In this document: piece after piece, positions 37,082 to 46,557 of the stretch
Position numbering within the stretch: position 1 is the first letter of the stretch
Layout of the letters: every line of letters begins with the position of its first letter
Source of the DNA: Effusibacillus dendaii
Lineage (GTDB): Bacteria > Bacillota > Bacilli > Tumebacillales > Effusibacillaceae
Assembly: GCF_015097055.1 (NCBI RefSeq)
Contig: NZ_AP023366.1
Span: 2,082,001 to 2,146,000, forward strand
Length of the DNA: 64,000 nucleotides
Direction: 5' to 3'
The notes under the pieces: generated by a model
Database searches by the model: none
The model's input: only the letters and a program-made list of their open reading frames with translations
What the model was told of the DNA's origin: nothing
Position numbers and translations under genes: made by a program

Positions 37082-37084
37082 TTG

Positions 37085-37354
37085 ATGCGGTTGGAATTTC
37101 GGGGATCTTATCAGTATGTGTACAAACAATTTCTGCTGGAAATGGGCGGGAGAGAGGTGGATGACGCTCACTTGTCTGAAGATGTTGTGATCGCGGGAGA
37201 GGGGTGGACGGCTCACTTATCGCCGGAAGATTGGGTGGAAATCACGAAAGTCATCCGTATCCCAAGGACATTCATCACGTTTTCAGGAGATCCGGAAAAA
37301 GTGGACCGACTGATTGCCCAATTTCGTCTAAAAGCGCTGCGCGGCGGAGGATAA
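37085..37354 (+). CDS. Small protein of unknown function with C-terminal GGG, paired with MoaD
   Basis: This 89-residue protein starts MRLEFRGSYQYVYKQFLLEM and ends in ALRGGG. I do not recognise a domain. The acidic middle (EDVVIAGEGWTAHLSPEDWVEI) and the terminal sequence IPRTFITFSGDPEKVDRLI suggest a compact alpha/beta fold. The terminal L-R-G-G-G resembles the tail of ubiquitin-like carriers, but the body is not obviously a beta-grasp. It directly follows the MoaD-like gene and converges with AOR, so a role in tungsten cofactor assembly or AOR maturation is likely. Confidence 0.7.
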   Translation: MRLEFRGSYQYVYKQFLLEMGGREVDDAHLSEDVVIAGEGWTAHLSPEDWVEITKVIRIPRTFITFSGDPEKVDRLIAQFRLKALRGGG

Positions 37355-37366
37355 ACAGGTCGCATA

Positions 37367-37410
37367 GAAAAAAGCGGAAGACCGAGTATGACCGGTCCAC
37401 CGCTTTTTTC
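37367..37410. terminator. Bidirectional terminator between the GG-tail gene and AOR
   Basis: GAAAAAAGCGG and CCGCTTTTTTC form a hairpin with an inner ACCG/CGGT stem, giving T tracts in both directions between convergent genes. Confidence 0.85.
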
Positions 37411-37415
37411 ACCTG

Positions 37416-39218
37416 TTACGAAATAATTTGCAGTTCGCGAAGTTTGGCTTCCGGCACTTTGCCGTTTTCCCAATTGCGAACCTGATAGTATTCTTTCAGC
37501 ATTTCATCCAGTTTTACAACCTCACCCGCACTGCCTCCTGTTCCTCCTTCTGTCAGGAAGCGCTTCGGCAGGGTGTCCGCTTCCCCGTCAAATCCAGCCA
37601 GATTGTTGAAATAACGTTCCAAGTTGTAAATTCGCTCGCCAATTGTCAATACATCTTCCGGTGTAAGTTCGATCCCAACAACAGACGAGTACTGTTCCGC
37701 ATATTCGGGCAAACCTTCTGCGAAAGAAGAGAATTTGCAAATATCGAGCGAATCGGAGAATGCGTGCATGTCTTGGAAAATCTTCAACAAGGCGCCTTTC
37801 CCTTCCGGCTTCAGACGATCAGTCGGTTCGGGGATACCCATAATTTCACTGGCCACTGTGTACCCGCGCAGGTGGCAAGCCCCCCGGTTGCTGGTTGCAT
37901 ATGCAAGACCCATTCCCTGAATCCCACGCGGGTCGTAAGCCGGGATGGATTGCCCTTTAACCGCCATCGCCAGATCCTTATCTCCGAATGCGGCAGCAGC
38001 ACGGGCTCCACCTTCGGCAAGAATGTTGCCTACGCCTTCCCGTTTTGCAGTCTTCTCAATCCAATCGATCATGACGTCCACGTCGCCCCAATCGATACGG
38101 TCCTTAGACAATCCTTTTTCGTAAGCTTCCATGGCAACTGACAGCGTGTTCCCCATTTCGATGGTATCCATGCCATATTCATTGCATTGGTCAAGCATGT
38201 AAGCAATCGCTTCTTTATTGTTGTGACCGCAATTCGCGCCAAGCGCCCAGGCGGTTTCATACTCATAACTTTCCACTCGGGTTTTGTATTTTCCATCCGG
38301 CACTTCGACAAGTTTTTTGCAGGCAACCGGACAGGCATGACAGGTCGGTTCTTCTACCAGAATCGTATCCCGGATCGTTTCACCGCTAATTTCGTCAGCC
38401 CCCTCCCAATGCGAAACTTGTGAGTTTTTGCCTGGCAATGCGCCGACCGTATTGGTTACGTTCATCAGAACGTTGGTTCCATACAGGGACAGACCTCCCT
38501 TGTTGGGGGCCGTAACAGGAGAATCCATCAGCGTTTTCAAGGCGTTTCTGACAGCCGTTTTGTATTTTTCTTCGTCTGCCGGTTTCGGCATGTTCGATTT
38601 AGCTTTTACCACGATTGCTTTTAGATTCTTGGCGCCCATTACCGCACCGGTGCCTCCGCGTCCGGCAGAACGGTCGTTTTCGTTGAGAATGGCCGCAAAC
38701 TTTACCAATTTCTCCCCCGCAACGCCAATCGCCATGACCGCCAAATCTTCTGCTCCATAACGGTCCTGCAGCACTTTAATTGTCGCCCGCGTAGACTTGC
38801 CCCACAGATCGGACGCGTCACGCAGTTCTACATTCCCATCCTCTACATACAGGTAGACCGGTTTATTGCTTTTGCCTTTAAAAATGAGTCCGTCCAGATT
38901 TGCCCACTTCAATCTGGCAGCCGTCCATCCCCCCATATGTGAATCGGTAACAGTGCCAGTCAGAGGCGACTTTGTGACAACAGCCAACCGGCCGCTCATA
39001 TTGATACGAGTTCCGGTCAGCGGACCCGTCATGACGCAAAGCAGGTTATCTGGGGAAAGGGGATCAACTTGTGCACCATTGTCAAGCACATATTTAACAC
39101 CCAATCCGCGTCCACCTACATATTTCCTGGCATTTTCCTCACCGATCGGACGGTAGTCAATATTTCCGTCGGTTAAATTGACCCAGGCAATTCGATCACG
39201 GTATCCACCCAATTTCAT
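37416..39218 (-). CDS. aor: Aldehyde:ferredoxin oxidoreductase (tungsten enzyme)
   Basis: This enzyme of 600 residues oxidises aldehydes to acids with ferredoxin as acceptor, or reduces acids in reverse. The N-terminal pterin-binding region has VGGRGLGVKYVLDNG and GPLTGTRINMSGR; the 4Fe-4S ligands are TCHACPVACKKL (C-x2-C-x3-C) and the distal Cys in SLDICKFSSF. The start is the ATG at 39218, preceded by GGAGGGG; the longer frame has no ribosome-binding site. It is 40 bases from a convergent pair encoding MoaD and a GG-tail protein. An Fsr-type exporter gene lies upstream. Confidence 0.93.
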   Translation of the reverse strand: MKLGGYRDRIAWVNLTDGNIDYRPIGEENARKYVGGRGLGVKYVLDNGAQVDPLSPDNLLCVMTGPLTGTRINMSGRLAVVTKSPLTGTVTDSHMGGWTAARLKWANLDGLIFKGKSNKPVYLYVEDGNVELRDASDLWGKSTRATIKVLQDRYGAEDLAVMAIGVAGEKLVKFAAILNENDRSAGRGGTGAVMGAKNLKAIVVKAKSNMPKPADEEKYKTAVRNALKTLMDSPVTAPNKGGLSLYGTNVLMNVTNTVGALPGKNSQVSHWEGADEISGETIRDTILVEEPTCHACPVACKKLVEVPDGKYKTRVESYEYETAWALGANCGHNNKEAIAYMLDQCNEYGMDTIEMGNTLSVAMEAYEKGLSKDRIDWGDVDVMIDWIEKTAKREGVGNILAEGGARAAAAFGDKDLAMAVKGQSIPAYDPRGIQGMGLAYATSNRGACHLRGYTVASEIMGIPEPTDRLKPEGKGALLKIFQDMHAFSDSLDICKFSSFAEGLPEYAEQYSSVVGIELTPEDVLTIGERIYNLERYFNNLAGFDGEADTLPKRFLTEGGTGGSAGEVVKLDEMLKEYYQVRNWENGKVPEAKLRELQIIS

Positions 39219-39325
39219 TCTTTTTCCCCTCCTAATAGACAAATTTTTCAGAATCAATGCTACTCTTATTATACTATATGAACGTTTCAAATTCCTTCTA
39301 GTAATGTATGCCTATATAAGTTAAG

Positions 39326-40531
39326 TTATGAAGCTCTTAATTTGGCACGGTCATTCGGTAAGAAACTGCCAATCCCCCAAGCTGCAATCGGAAGAATTGC
39401 TAGAAAGCGGAGAGCCGATGTTATTCCGAAGCTGTCTGCCAAATGGCCGAATACAGAAGCTCCAATCCCCCCGGCCCCTAATCCCAATCCAATCATCAGT
39501 CCGGAAATCATGCCTACTTTACCCGGCACAAGTTCCTGCGCATATACAACCGTGACTGCAAAACTGCACAAGCCGAAAAATCCGCAGAAAAAAATATTAA
39601 TGAATGCCCAAACGCCTGATAGATAGGGAATCAGCAGAATAAACGGCAGCGACAGTACAAGTGAGTATACCAACACCTGTTTTTTTCCGAAACGATCGGC
39701 CAACGCGCCGCCAAAATAGGTGCCTACCGCACCCGCCATCAAAAACACGAACAAAACCATTTCGGACAACGTGACTGATGCTTTGTTGACATCGACAAAG
39801 TATACCGGAAGAAAGCTGGCAATCCCGCTTTGTAAAGCGGAACGGATCAGGACGATCGCCACCAAAAGAAGTAACGGCCCGTAGCGGAAGGTAACCGTTT
39901 CGGCCGCCGCTTGCTTTTTGACCGATGTGCGATCTTTATACCAGACAGAGACCGCCCAAAGAGTCACAGCCGACAAAGCGGCAGGAACTACCAACCAAAA
40001 AGAACCGTGCATCCCTAGCGGAATCAGCAAAGCGGCCACAAACAGCGGCCCGCTTGCCTGCCCGGCATTGCCGCCCATCTGAAAAATCGACTGTGCTGTG
40101 TTTTTTTTAGGTCCTGCAGCAAGATGGGCTACTCTTGACGCCTCCGGGTGAAACGTAGCAGACGCCAGTCCGATCAACGCCACCATCCAAAGAACCTGGG
40201 CATAACTGCTGGCCAGCCCCATTCCTACGAAACCTGCCCCGGCTATCACGGCAGCCAGCGGCAACAACCACGGATATGGTTTTTTGTCAGTGGCAAACCC
40301 AATGGCCGGCTGAAAAACGGAAGATATGGCAGTCGTCACCAGAACGACTATCCCCAACTGTGTATAGCTCAGATCGAACGCATTTTTTAAAACCGGCAGC
40401 ATGGACTGCACCAAAGATGTCAACAAGTCTTGCAAAAAATGCGCCGCACAGATAAAGTATAAAATCCGGTAATGCGTTTTACTCCCCTGTCCTTGTAAAA
40501 CCGTCTCCTTCCCTCTGATAACCGTCTGCAT
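39326..40531 (-). CDS. MFS transporter, fosmidomycin-resistance (Fsr) family
   Basis: This 401-residue protein has twelve predicted membrane segments. The first segment region CAAHFLQDLLTSLVQSMLPVLKNAFDLSYTQLG and PHASRVAHLAAG-like sequence FHPEASRVAHLAAGPKKNTAQSIFQMGGN are hallmarks of Fsr exporters. The natural substrate is unknown; family members pump out fosmidomycin or organic compounds. GGAGGC precedes the ATG. Confidence 0.88.
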   Translation of the reverse strand: MQTVIRGKETVLQGQGSKTHYRILYFICAAHFLQDLLTSLVQSMLPVLKNAFDLSYTQLGIVVLVTTAISSVFQPAIGFATDKKPYPWLLPLAAVIAGAGFVGMGLASSYAQVLWMVALIGLASATFHPEASRVAHLAAGPKKNTAQSIFQMGGNAGQASGPLFVAALLIPLGMHGSFWLVVPAALSAVTLWAVSVWYKDRTSVKKQAAAETVTFRYGPLLLLVAIVLIRSALQSGIASFLPVYFVDVNKASVTLSEMVLFVFLMAGAVGTYFGGALADRFGKKQVLVYSLVLSLPFILLIPYLSGVWAFINIFFCGFFGLCSFAVTVVYAQELVPGKVGMISGLMIGLGLGAGGIGASVFGHLADSFGITSALRFLAILPIAAWGIGSFLPNDRAKLRAS

Positions 40532-40562
40532 TTCTTATGCCTCCCAGTAACGGAACTCCTTA

Positions 40563-41039
40563 TCACAAAGCACGCGGGGACAGAATGACCCCGTCTTCAT
40601 CCGCATACACAAAATGGCCCGGCGTCCATTTGACACCGCCAAACTCAAGCACAACGTCCCGTTTACCCTTGCCTTCTTTCTTACTTTTTAGCGGATTGCT
40701 GCCAATTGCCAACACACCGATTTTTTGCAGGGCAAGATCGGCTACGTCACGCGCACACCCGTTAATAATCACACCCGCCAAACCGCGTGATTCGGCGATT
40801 GCACCCAAAACGTCTCCCAGCAGGGCGCACCGTTTCGACCCGCCGCCGTCAACTACCAGTACAGTTCCTGCCGGAAGCGTTTCCAATGCTTGTCGAACCA
40901 GTACGTTGTCCTCATACACTTGAAGCGTCGCAATCGGACCTGAAAAACGGCGGTTGCCTCCATAGGATTGAAACCCAATCTCGCACACCTGCAGTTCTTC
41001 CGAAAACTCATCGCACAGATCAGCCGTTTTGAAACTCAT
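40563..41039 (-). CDS. RraA-like protein / 4-hydroxy-4-methyl-2-oxoglutarate aldolase family
   Basis: This 158-residue RraA-fold protein contains the typical VLVVDGGGSKRCALLGDVLGAIAESRGLAGVIINGCARDV with the catalytic-type R-D pair. In proteobacteria RraA inhibits RNase E; in organisms without RNase E the family more often has class II aldolase/oxaloacetate decarboxylase activity. Which applies here cannot be decided from sequence. It follows the Fsr-type gene's region on the same strand and is 31 bases upstream of it. Confidence 0.85.
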   Translation of the reverse strand: MSFKTADLCDEFSEELQVCEIGFQSYGGNRRFSGPIATLQVYEDNVLVRQALETLPAGTVLVVDGGGSKRCALLGDVLGAIAESRGLAGVIINGCARDVADLALQKIGVLAIGSNPLKSKKEGKGKRDVVLEFGGVKWTPGHFVYADEDGVILSPRAL

Positions 41040-41090
41040 ATTTTTTTATACTCCCCCACTTTAATTTTGTAGTTAGTGTAACACGCTTTA

Positions 41091-41120
41091 TGAAAACAAA
41101 CGAGTCCCTAAACGGGACCC
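41091..41120 (-). terminator. Terminator after spoVAE
   Basis: GGGTCCC and GGGACTC (41114-41120 and 41102-41108) pair on the minus strand, followed by TTTGTTTTC. It ends the spoVA operon. Confidence 0.75.
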
Positions 41121-41139
41121 GTTCTCTGTTCCTCTGCCT

Positions 41140-41490
41140 TTATCCTTTCGGGCGAAATGCAAGTGCCCCCAACAATCCGAATATGATAGCAGCTGAAATA
41201 CCAGCGCTTGTCACTTCAAAAATCCCTGTTATCACCCCGATGATTCCATCATGTTCCGCCTCTGCCATCGCTCCGTGCACCAAAGCGTTGCCAAAACTTG
41301 TGATCGGCACCGAAGCACCTGCGCCGGCAAATTTAATCATCGGATCATACAGGCCGAATCCATCCAGCACGGCACCTACCACGACGAGCGTTGACATGGC
41401 ATGCGCCGGAGTCAGCTTCATTACATCGAGCAAAAATTGGCCAATTATACAGATCGCGCCTCCCACCAAAAATGCCCACAAATACGTCAT
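41140..41490 (-). CDS. spoVAE: Stage V sporulation protein AE (SpoVAEb)
   Basis: This 116-residue inner-membrane protein ([42 protein letters not shown]) is part of the channel that moves Ca-dipicolinic acid into the forespore and out at germination. The start is the ATG at 41490 after AAGGAGG. It closely resembles SpoVAC in fold. It is the last gene of a DUF1657-2Duf-spoVAC-spoVAD-spoVAE operon. Confidence 0.92.
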   Translation of the reverse strand: MTYLWAFLVGGAICIIGQFLLDVMKLTPAHAMSTLVVVGAVLDGFGLYDPMIKFAGAGASVPITSFGNALVHGAMAEAEHDGIIGVITGIFEVTSAGISAAIIFGLLGALAFRPKG

Positions 41491-41507
41491 CCTGATCCTC
41501 CTTAAGC

Positions 41508-42512
41508 TCATTCCGTTTCGATTGAAACCGCATGGGCGATACAAGGAATGCTTTCTCCCTGCTGATAGGACAGCGGAGAGAGCAATGCGCCGGTAGCTAC
41601 CACCAGAATTTTTTTCCAGGTGCCTTCCTTCATCTTCCGCAGTAAATGTCCGTATGTAACAGCAGCCGAACAGCCGCATCCACTGGCTCCCGACCATACG
41701 TCAGGGTTGTCGCCGTACAGGATGATGCCGCAGTCCTGATAACGGTCAAGCGGAATCTCGATTTGATGTTTGGGCAGCAATTCGGAAAGGATCGAATGAC
41801 CCACTCGCCCCAAATCGCCCGTCACCACCAAATCATAATAATCGTAGGGCAACTGGCGATCACGAAAATGGGCTTCGATTGTATTCAGGGCAGCAGGCGC
41901 CATAGCGCCTCCCATGTTGAACGGATCCTTCAATCCCATATCCACTACGCGTCCGATTGTGGCAGACGTAACACGCAGCCCTTCCCCGTTTGCGGAGACA
42001 ACCGCCGCCCCTGATGCTGTCGCCGTCCACTGGGCAGTCGGCGGTTTTTGCGAACCGTATTCGGTTGGATACCGATACTGTTTTTCAGCGGACGCGTTGT
42101 GGCTGCATGTAGCGGCCAGCACATATTCGGCCGACTGGCTGTCTACCATCAATGCAGCCAGAGCCAAACCTTCCATGGATGTGGAACACGCGCCGAACAA
42201 GCCGAGAAACGGGATTGTCAAGGTCCGTGCACCGAAACTGGAAGAAACAATCTGGTTCATTAAATCGCCGCTCAGAAAGAAGTTAATGGTTTCTTTTGTG
42301 AGACCCGCTTTTTCGATCGCCTTGTCACACGCTTCTTCCAGCAGCGTGCGTTCCGCCTTTTCCCAGCTGTCCTGACCTATCATCAAATCGCTGTGCAGCG
42401 TGTCAAAATCTTCCGCGATCGGGCCCTTCGCTTCAAACGGACCACCGATGGCGGATGCCGAACGAATCACTGGTTTACTGGCAAACACCCAGGTTTGATG
42501 ACCTTTCAGCAT
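41508..42512 (-). CDS. spoVAD: Stage V sporulation protein AD
   Basis: This 334-residue thiolase-fold protein binds dipicolinic acid on the forespore membrane surface. Visible are [45 protein letters not shown], and [17 protein letters not shown]. It is full length and lies two bases after spoVAC, indicating translational coupling. Confidence 0.95.
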   Translation of the reverse strand: MLKGHQTWVFASKPVIRSASAIGGPFEAKGPIAEDFDTLHSDLMIGQDSWEKAERTLLEEACDKAIEKAGLTKETINFFLSGDLMNQIVSSSFGARTLTIPFLGLFGACSTSMEGLALAALMVDSQSAEYVLAATCSHNASAEKQYRYPTEYGSQKPPTAQWTATASGAAVVSANGEGLRVTSATIGRVVDMGLKDPFNMGGAMAPAALNTIEAHFRDRQLPYDYYDLVVTGDLGRVGHSILSELLPKHQIEIPLDRYQDCGIILYGDNPDVWSGASGCGCSAAVTYGHLLRKMKEGTWKKILVVATGALLSPLSYQQGESIPCIAHAVSIETE

Positions 42513-42514
42513 GG

Positions 42515-42988
42515 CTATCCCCCCATTTTTATCAGCGTTTTGATGATCCCAATCACAAAGGCTGCCACCGAACCAAATACAATGACCGATCCTGCCAATT
42601 TGAACATATTGCCGCCAATCCCCAACACCATCCCTTCGCTGCGATGTTCAATCGCCGCAGAAACGATAGAATTGGCAAATCCGGTCACCGGGACTGCCGT
42701 TCCCGCTCCCGCCCATTGGGCAATCCGGTCATATATGCCAAGCCCCGTTAAAATAACGGACAGAAGGATTAGCACAGCGACCATCGGATTGCTTGCTGTT
42801 TTCTGCGTGAAATGAAAATATCGGATAAAAAAATCCTGAATGGCTTGTCCGATCAAACAAATCAGCCCCCCTACAAGAAAAGCTGCCGTAAAATTACGCA
42901 GCAGCGGGCGGGGCGGCTCATGACGTTTTGCGACAGCCTGATATTTTTGCTGGACAGGCGTCAATTTCTTTTTCTTCTGGTTAGCCAC
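42515..42988 (-). CDS. spoVAC: Stage V sporulation protein AC
   Basis: This 157-residue membrane protein has a basic, Lys-rich N-terminus (NQKKKKLTPVQQKYQAVAKRHEP) and membrane segments with FLVGGLICLIGQAIQDFF and WAGAGTAVPVTGFANSIVSAA. In B. subtilis SpoVAC is a mechanosensitive channel involved in dipicolinic acid release. The next gene, spoVAD, begins two bases later; a DUF421 protein gene is 22 bases upstream. Confidence 0.95.
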   Translation of the reverse strand: MANQKKKKLTPVQQKYQAVAKRHEPPRPLLRNFTAAFLVGGLICLIGQAIQDFFIRYFHFTQKTASNPMVAVLILLSVILTGLGIYDRIAQWAGAGTAVPVTGFANSIVSAAIEHRSEGMVLGIGGNMFKLAGSVIVFGSVAAFVIGIIKTLIKMGG

Positions 42989-43010
42989 TTGCGTCTCCTC
43001 CTGTATCGGA

Positions 43011-43871
43011 TTATCGCGTCATCAATGGGGTCAACTGCTCAATCATTTCCTGCATCCGTTTGGCGTCTCGCTCAAACGTCTGTTTGACGGTCTGATCTTG
43101 CGCAGCTAACGCGTACAGTTCCAAGTCTGCCTGGCATTTCTTCAACACCGCATGAACCTGTTTCAAAATTTGCGGCTGCGGAACCTGAATTTTATCATCA
43201 TACAAGTCCACGTAGAGTTGACCGTTGCCATCTACCTGTCCCAAAAACACATTTTCCAGGGCAACCCCCGTTTTTTCCAGTTCCGTCTTTAACCACTGCC
43301 GGTTGAACCCGATCGTTGCAAGCGGTTCATCCATAATTTCACCGTCCAGAATAACCGTTTGCGGCTCTTTTACCGGCGCCACCTGCTGTCCCATATGTTT
43401 CGGGGTGATCGGCTGGTTATCCGATTTAAGCAATGCACTGACGGAACCGTTCGCTTCTAATACAGCAAACTCCACATCGGCCGCCTGAAACGCATTTTTC
43501 ATACGGAGATGCTGCATCAGTTCCTCAACGGACATCCTCTCTTTCCTAAGATTATCCTCCATAATTTTGCCGTTTTTAATCAGTACTGTAGAGCGGCCCC
43601 CAATCAAATCCCGCAGCCATTTGCTCTTCAGCGCCAACCATGCCAAAAGAATCGGCACCAGTCCGTAAATCGTCATTGCCAATAAGCCATATATGATAGG
43701 ACCATCCAGATCGGTTGCAATGACAGCCGCGATAGAACCGATTGTAATCCCGACCGTATATTCAAAAAACGTCATCTGTGACAGTTGCCGTTTACCGATC
43801 AACCTGGTCAAAAAAAGCAGATAGGCAAGCGACACAACGGACCGAATCAGAATATTCAACCATTCAGGCAT
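43011..43871 (-). CDS. 2Duf-like protein (DUF421 membrane protein with DUF1657-like tail)
   Basis: This 286-residue protein has three N-terminal membrane segments (LIRSVVSLAYLLFLTRLIG, YTVGITIGSIAAVIATDL, YGLLAMTIYGLVPILLAWLAL) and a DUF421 cytoplasmic domain (GRSTVLIKNGKIMEDNLRKERM, DVEFAVLEANGSVSALLKSD). Its last ~60 residues (QVHAVLKKCQADLELYALAAQDQTVKQTFERD) resemble the DUF1657 protein encoded next door. That DUF421-DUF1657 fusion is the architecture called 2Duf, reported as the main spore heat-resistance factor of the mobile spoVA2mob operon. It stands ahead of spoVAC in one transcription unit. Confidence 0.85.
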   Translation of the reverse strand: MPEWLNILIRSVVSLAYLLFLTRLIGKRQLSQMTFFEYTVGITIGSIAAVIATDLDGPIIYGLLAMTIYGLVPILLAWLALKSKWLRDLIGGRSTVLIKNGKIMEDNLRKERMSVEELMQHLRMKNAFQAADVEFAVLEANGSVSALLKSDNQPITPKHMGQQVAPVKEPQTVILDGEIMDEPLATIGFNRQWLKTELEKTGVALENVFLGQVDGNGQLYVDLYDDKIQVPQPQILKQVHAVLKKCQADLELYALAAQDQTVKQTFERDAKRMQEMIEQLTPLMTR

Positions 43872-43898
43872 AAACAGATCCTCCTCAAAGGGGTGGGA

Positions 43899-43919
43899 GA
43901 GGGATCTCCTCTCCCCTTT
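43899..43919 (-). other. Hairpin between the DUF1657 and 2Duf genes
   Basis: GGGGAGAGG and CCTCTCCC form a stem on the minus strand without a following T tract. It could be an RNA-processing or partial attenuation site. Confidence 0.4.
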
Positions 43920-43929
43920 TACACCGGAA

Positions 43930-44136
43930 TTAGAAACCTTTAAATTGCGGCTCCTCTTTCTCCAGTTGCGTTACCCGTTGTTCCAGCGTATCAACAACCG
44001 ACTGAGTAGTTTGGGCAGCCTGCGAAAACACCTGTTTCGCCTGTTTGTTTTGAGTGTTTAACGCAAACGATTCCAGATTGGCTTGTGCGCTTTTCAAAGA
44101 CGCCAGCGTGGTTTTCACCTGTGTAGCAATCGTCAT
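43930..44136 (-). CDS. DUF1657 small protein
   Basis: This 68-residue protein (start TIATQVKTTLASLKSAQANL, end EKEEPQFKGF) is a Gln-, Thr- and Ala-rich helical protein. The start is the ATG at 44136, eight bases after AGGGGG; an ATG two codons upstream is too close to that site. DUF1657 proteins flank spoVA genes in many spore formers and are forespore proteins by context. It is the first gene of the operon that continues with 2Duf and spoVAC-AD-AE. Confidence 0.88.
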   Translation of the reverse strand: MTIATQVKTTLASLKSAQANLESFALNTQNKQAKQVFSQAAQTTQSVVDTLEQRVTQLEKEEPQFKGF

Positions 44137-44285
44137 CTCCATCACCCCCTCACGTCCTTTAGATTCAGCAAAAAACAAAAGGATATGCGCTGCATTGCGC
44201 GCGAAAAAAAATAAAAAACAGGCATGAAACTGCTGCCTGTTGGATATGCTCCGGCCCTTCACCGGCCCATCACTTTACTTACTCC

Positions 44286-45275
44286 CTACTTTTTCAAAAA
44301 CTCTTTGAGTCGGATCTTCTCTCCTTGTTCGTTCCTTCGGCTCCAACCCAAATACTGATTCTCGACATGGCCATCCGGTGTCATTTCGACGATCGCCGAA
44401 AAGGGAAAGGAATCGCCGAATCGAAACCGCAGATCGGTCAGCTTCAGGCGGATTTTGCCATCCGTTTCTTCCACCTGACGGTATACCGACTGTGCAAAAT
44501 ACAGAAATGCGTCCGCCACTTCACTTTTCATATTCAACGGATAGTCAAGACCATCCACCAATTTCTGCAACGTCATCTCTTTCACAAAGGAGCCATTTTG
44601 GATTTTGCCGAGCAAAAACTGCTCTTCTGTCTCCACAATCACCTGCCAGCCCCAAAAACGAAATGTCGGGATTACCCGAACAAACGGTGTTCCACCCGGT
44701 GCCATCTGGTTAGCCACCATACGAACCAGCCGCCGGTGATACACGGCGCGAATCAGGATATAAACCAATGTAACGCCGTCAATCCAACCAAACATCGGAC
44801 CTGGTGAAAATATGCCAAACGCCCACAGTAAAATACCTGCCAGTTGCGTGATAAAGATAAACGGATCCAGGATCATCAAAATATCTTTCGACAGCCATTT
44901 CTCCGAAAAGGGACGTAACGCCTGAGTACCATATGTATTTAATACATCAAGCCCGACATGGATGCAGACGGCAATCAGACACCATAGCCAGAGTAACCAT
45001 CCATCAATCCCTGTAAAAAAAGGGAGCATGCAAAATGTAATCACCGTCGGCCAAATCAGTAAGGCCGGTATGGAATGCGTAATACCGCGATGATTTTTCA
45101 GATAGGCAGCCTGCCCTTTCCACTTGTACACATAATCAAAATCAGGCGCTTCCGATGCGATCACAGTGCCAATTGTAATCGCCGTCCCGAGTACAGGATT
45201 CGTTGCTACTAATGGTGAAAGATGAGCCAATCCCCCCAGTCCCACACCGATGAGAAAATGACTGGCTGTATCCAT
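44286..45275 (-). CDS. Inner-membrane metal-dependent hydrolase (YfhP/DUF457 type)
   Basis: This 329-residue protein begins MDTASHFLIGVGLGGL and carries the conserved His/Asp residues DFDYVYKW, NHRGITHSIPALL and HVGLDVLNTYGTQAL, typical of the YdjM/YfhP membrane hydrolase family. About five membrane segments are followed by a C-terminal soluble domain (~120 residues). The start is the ATG at 45275 after GGAGG; the longer frame upstream is not family-like. The cellular substrate is not known. Sequence length matches Bacillus YfhP. Confidence 0.87.
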   Translation of the reverse strand: MDTASHFLIGVGLGGLAHLSPLVATNPVLGTAITIGTVIASEAPDFDYVYKWKGQAAYLKNHRGITHSIPALLIWPTVITFCMLPFFTGIDGWLLWLWCLIAVCIHVGLDVLNTYGTQALRPFSEKWLSKDILMILDPFIFITQLAGILLWAFGIFSPGPMFGWIDGVTLVYILIRAVYHRRLVRMVANQMAPGGTPFVRVIPTFRFWGWQVIVETEEQFLLGKIQNGSFVKEMTLQKLVDGLDYPLNMKSEVADAFLYFAQSVYRQVEETDGKIRLKLTDLRFRFGDSFPFSAIVEMTPDGHVENQYLGWSRRNEQGEKIRLKEFLKK

Positions 45276-45469
45276 ATCGAACCTCCAGTTTGAAAGTGTA
45301 TGACCAGTATAGGAAACCGACCAGGCCACGTCAAGAAATCGCCTTTTGTCTGTAATCGGGATCACCCGTTACCATTTGACAGGAAGAAAACGGAGAGCCC
45401 ATAATAGGTAAGTGCGCATGAATATCCGCTTTTTGCACAATAAATGAACTGTAAGGGGGGGCGGCAATT

Positions 45470-46456
<987 letters not shown>

Positions 46457-46465
46457 ACAGGATTA

Positions 46466-46524
46466 AAAACCCGTTTCGCATGGAGGAGCTGGTTTCAACC
46501 GTTCTTCCATGGAAACGGGTTTTG
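46466..46524 (+). terminator. Terminator after the aldo/keto reductase gene
   Basis: AAAACCCGTTTC and GAAACGGGTTTT form a long stem, extended by TGGA/TCCA inner pairing, ending in a T tract. Confidence 0.85.
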
Positions 46525-46557
46525 GTTATTGGGTAAGCAACCAGATTTTTTCACGGT

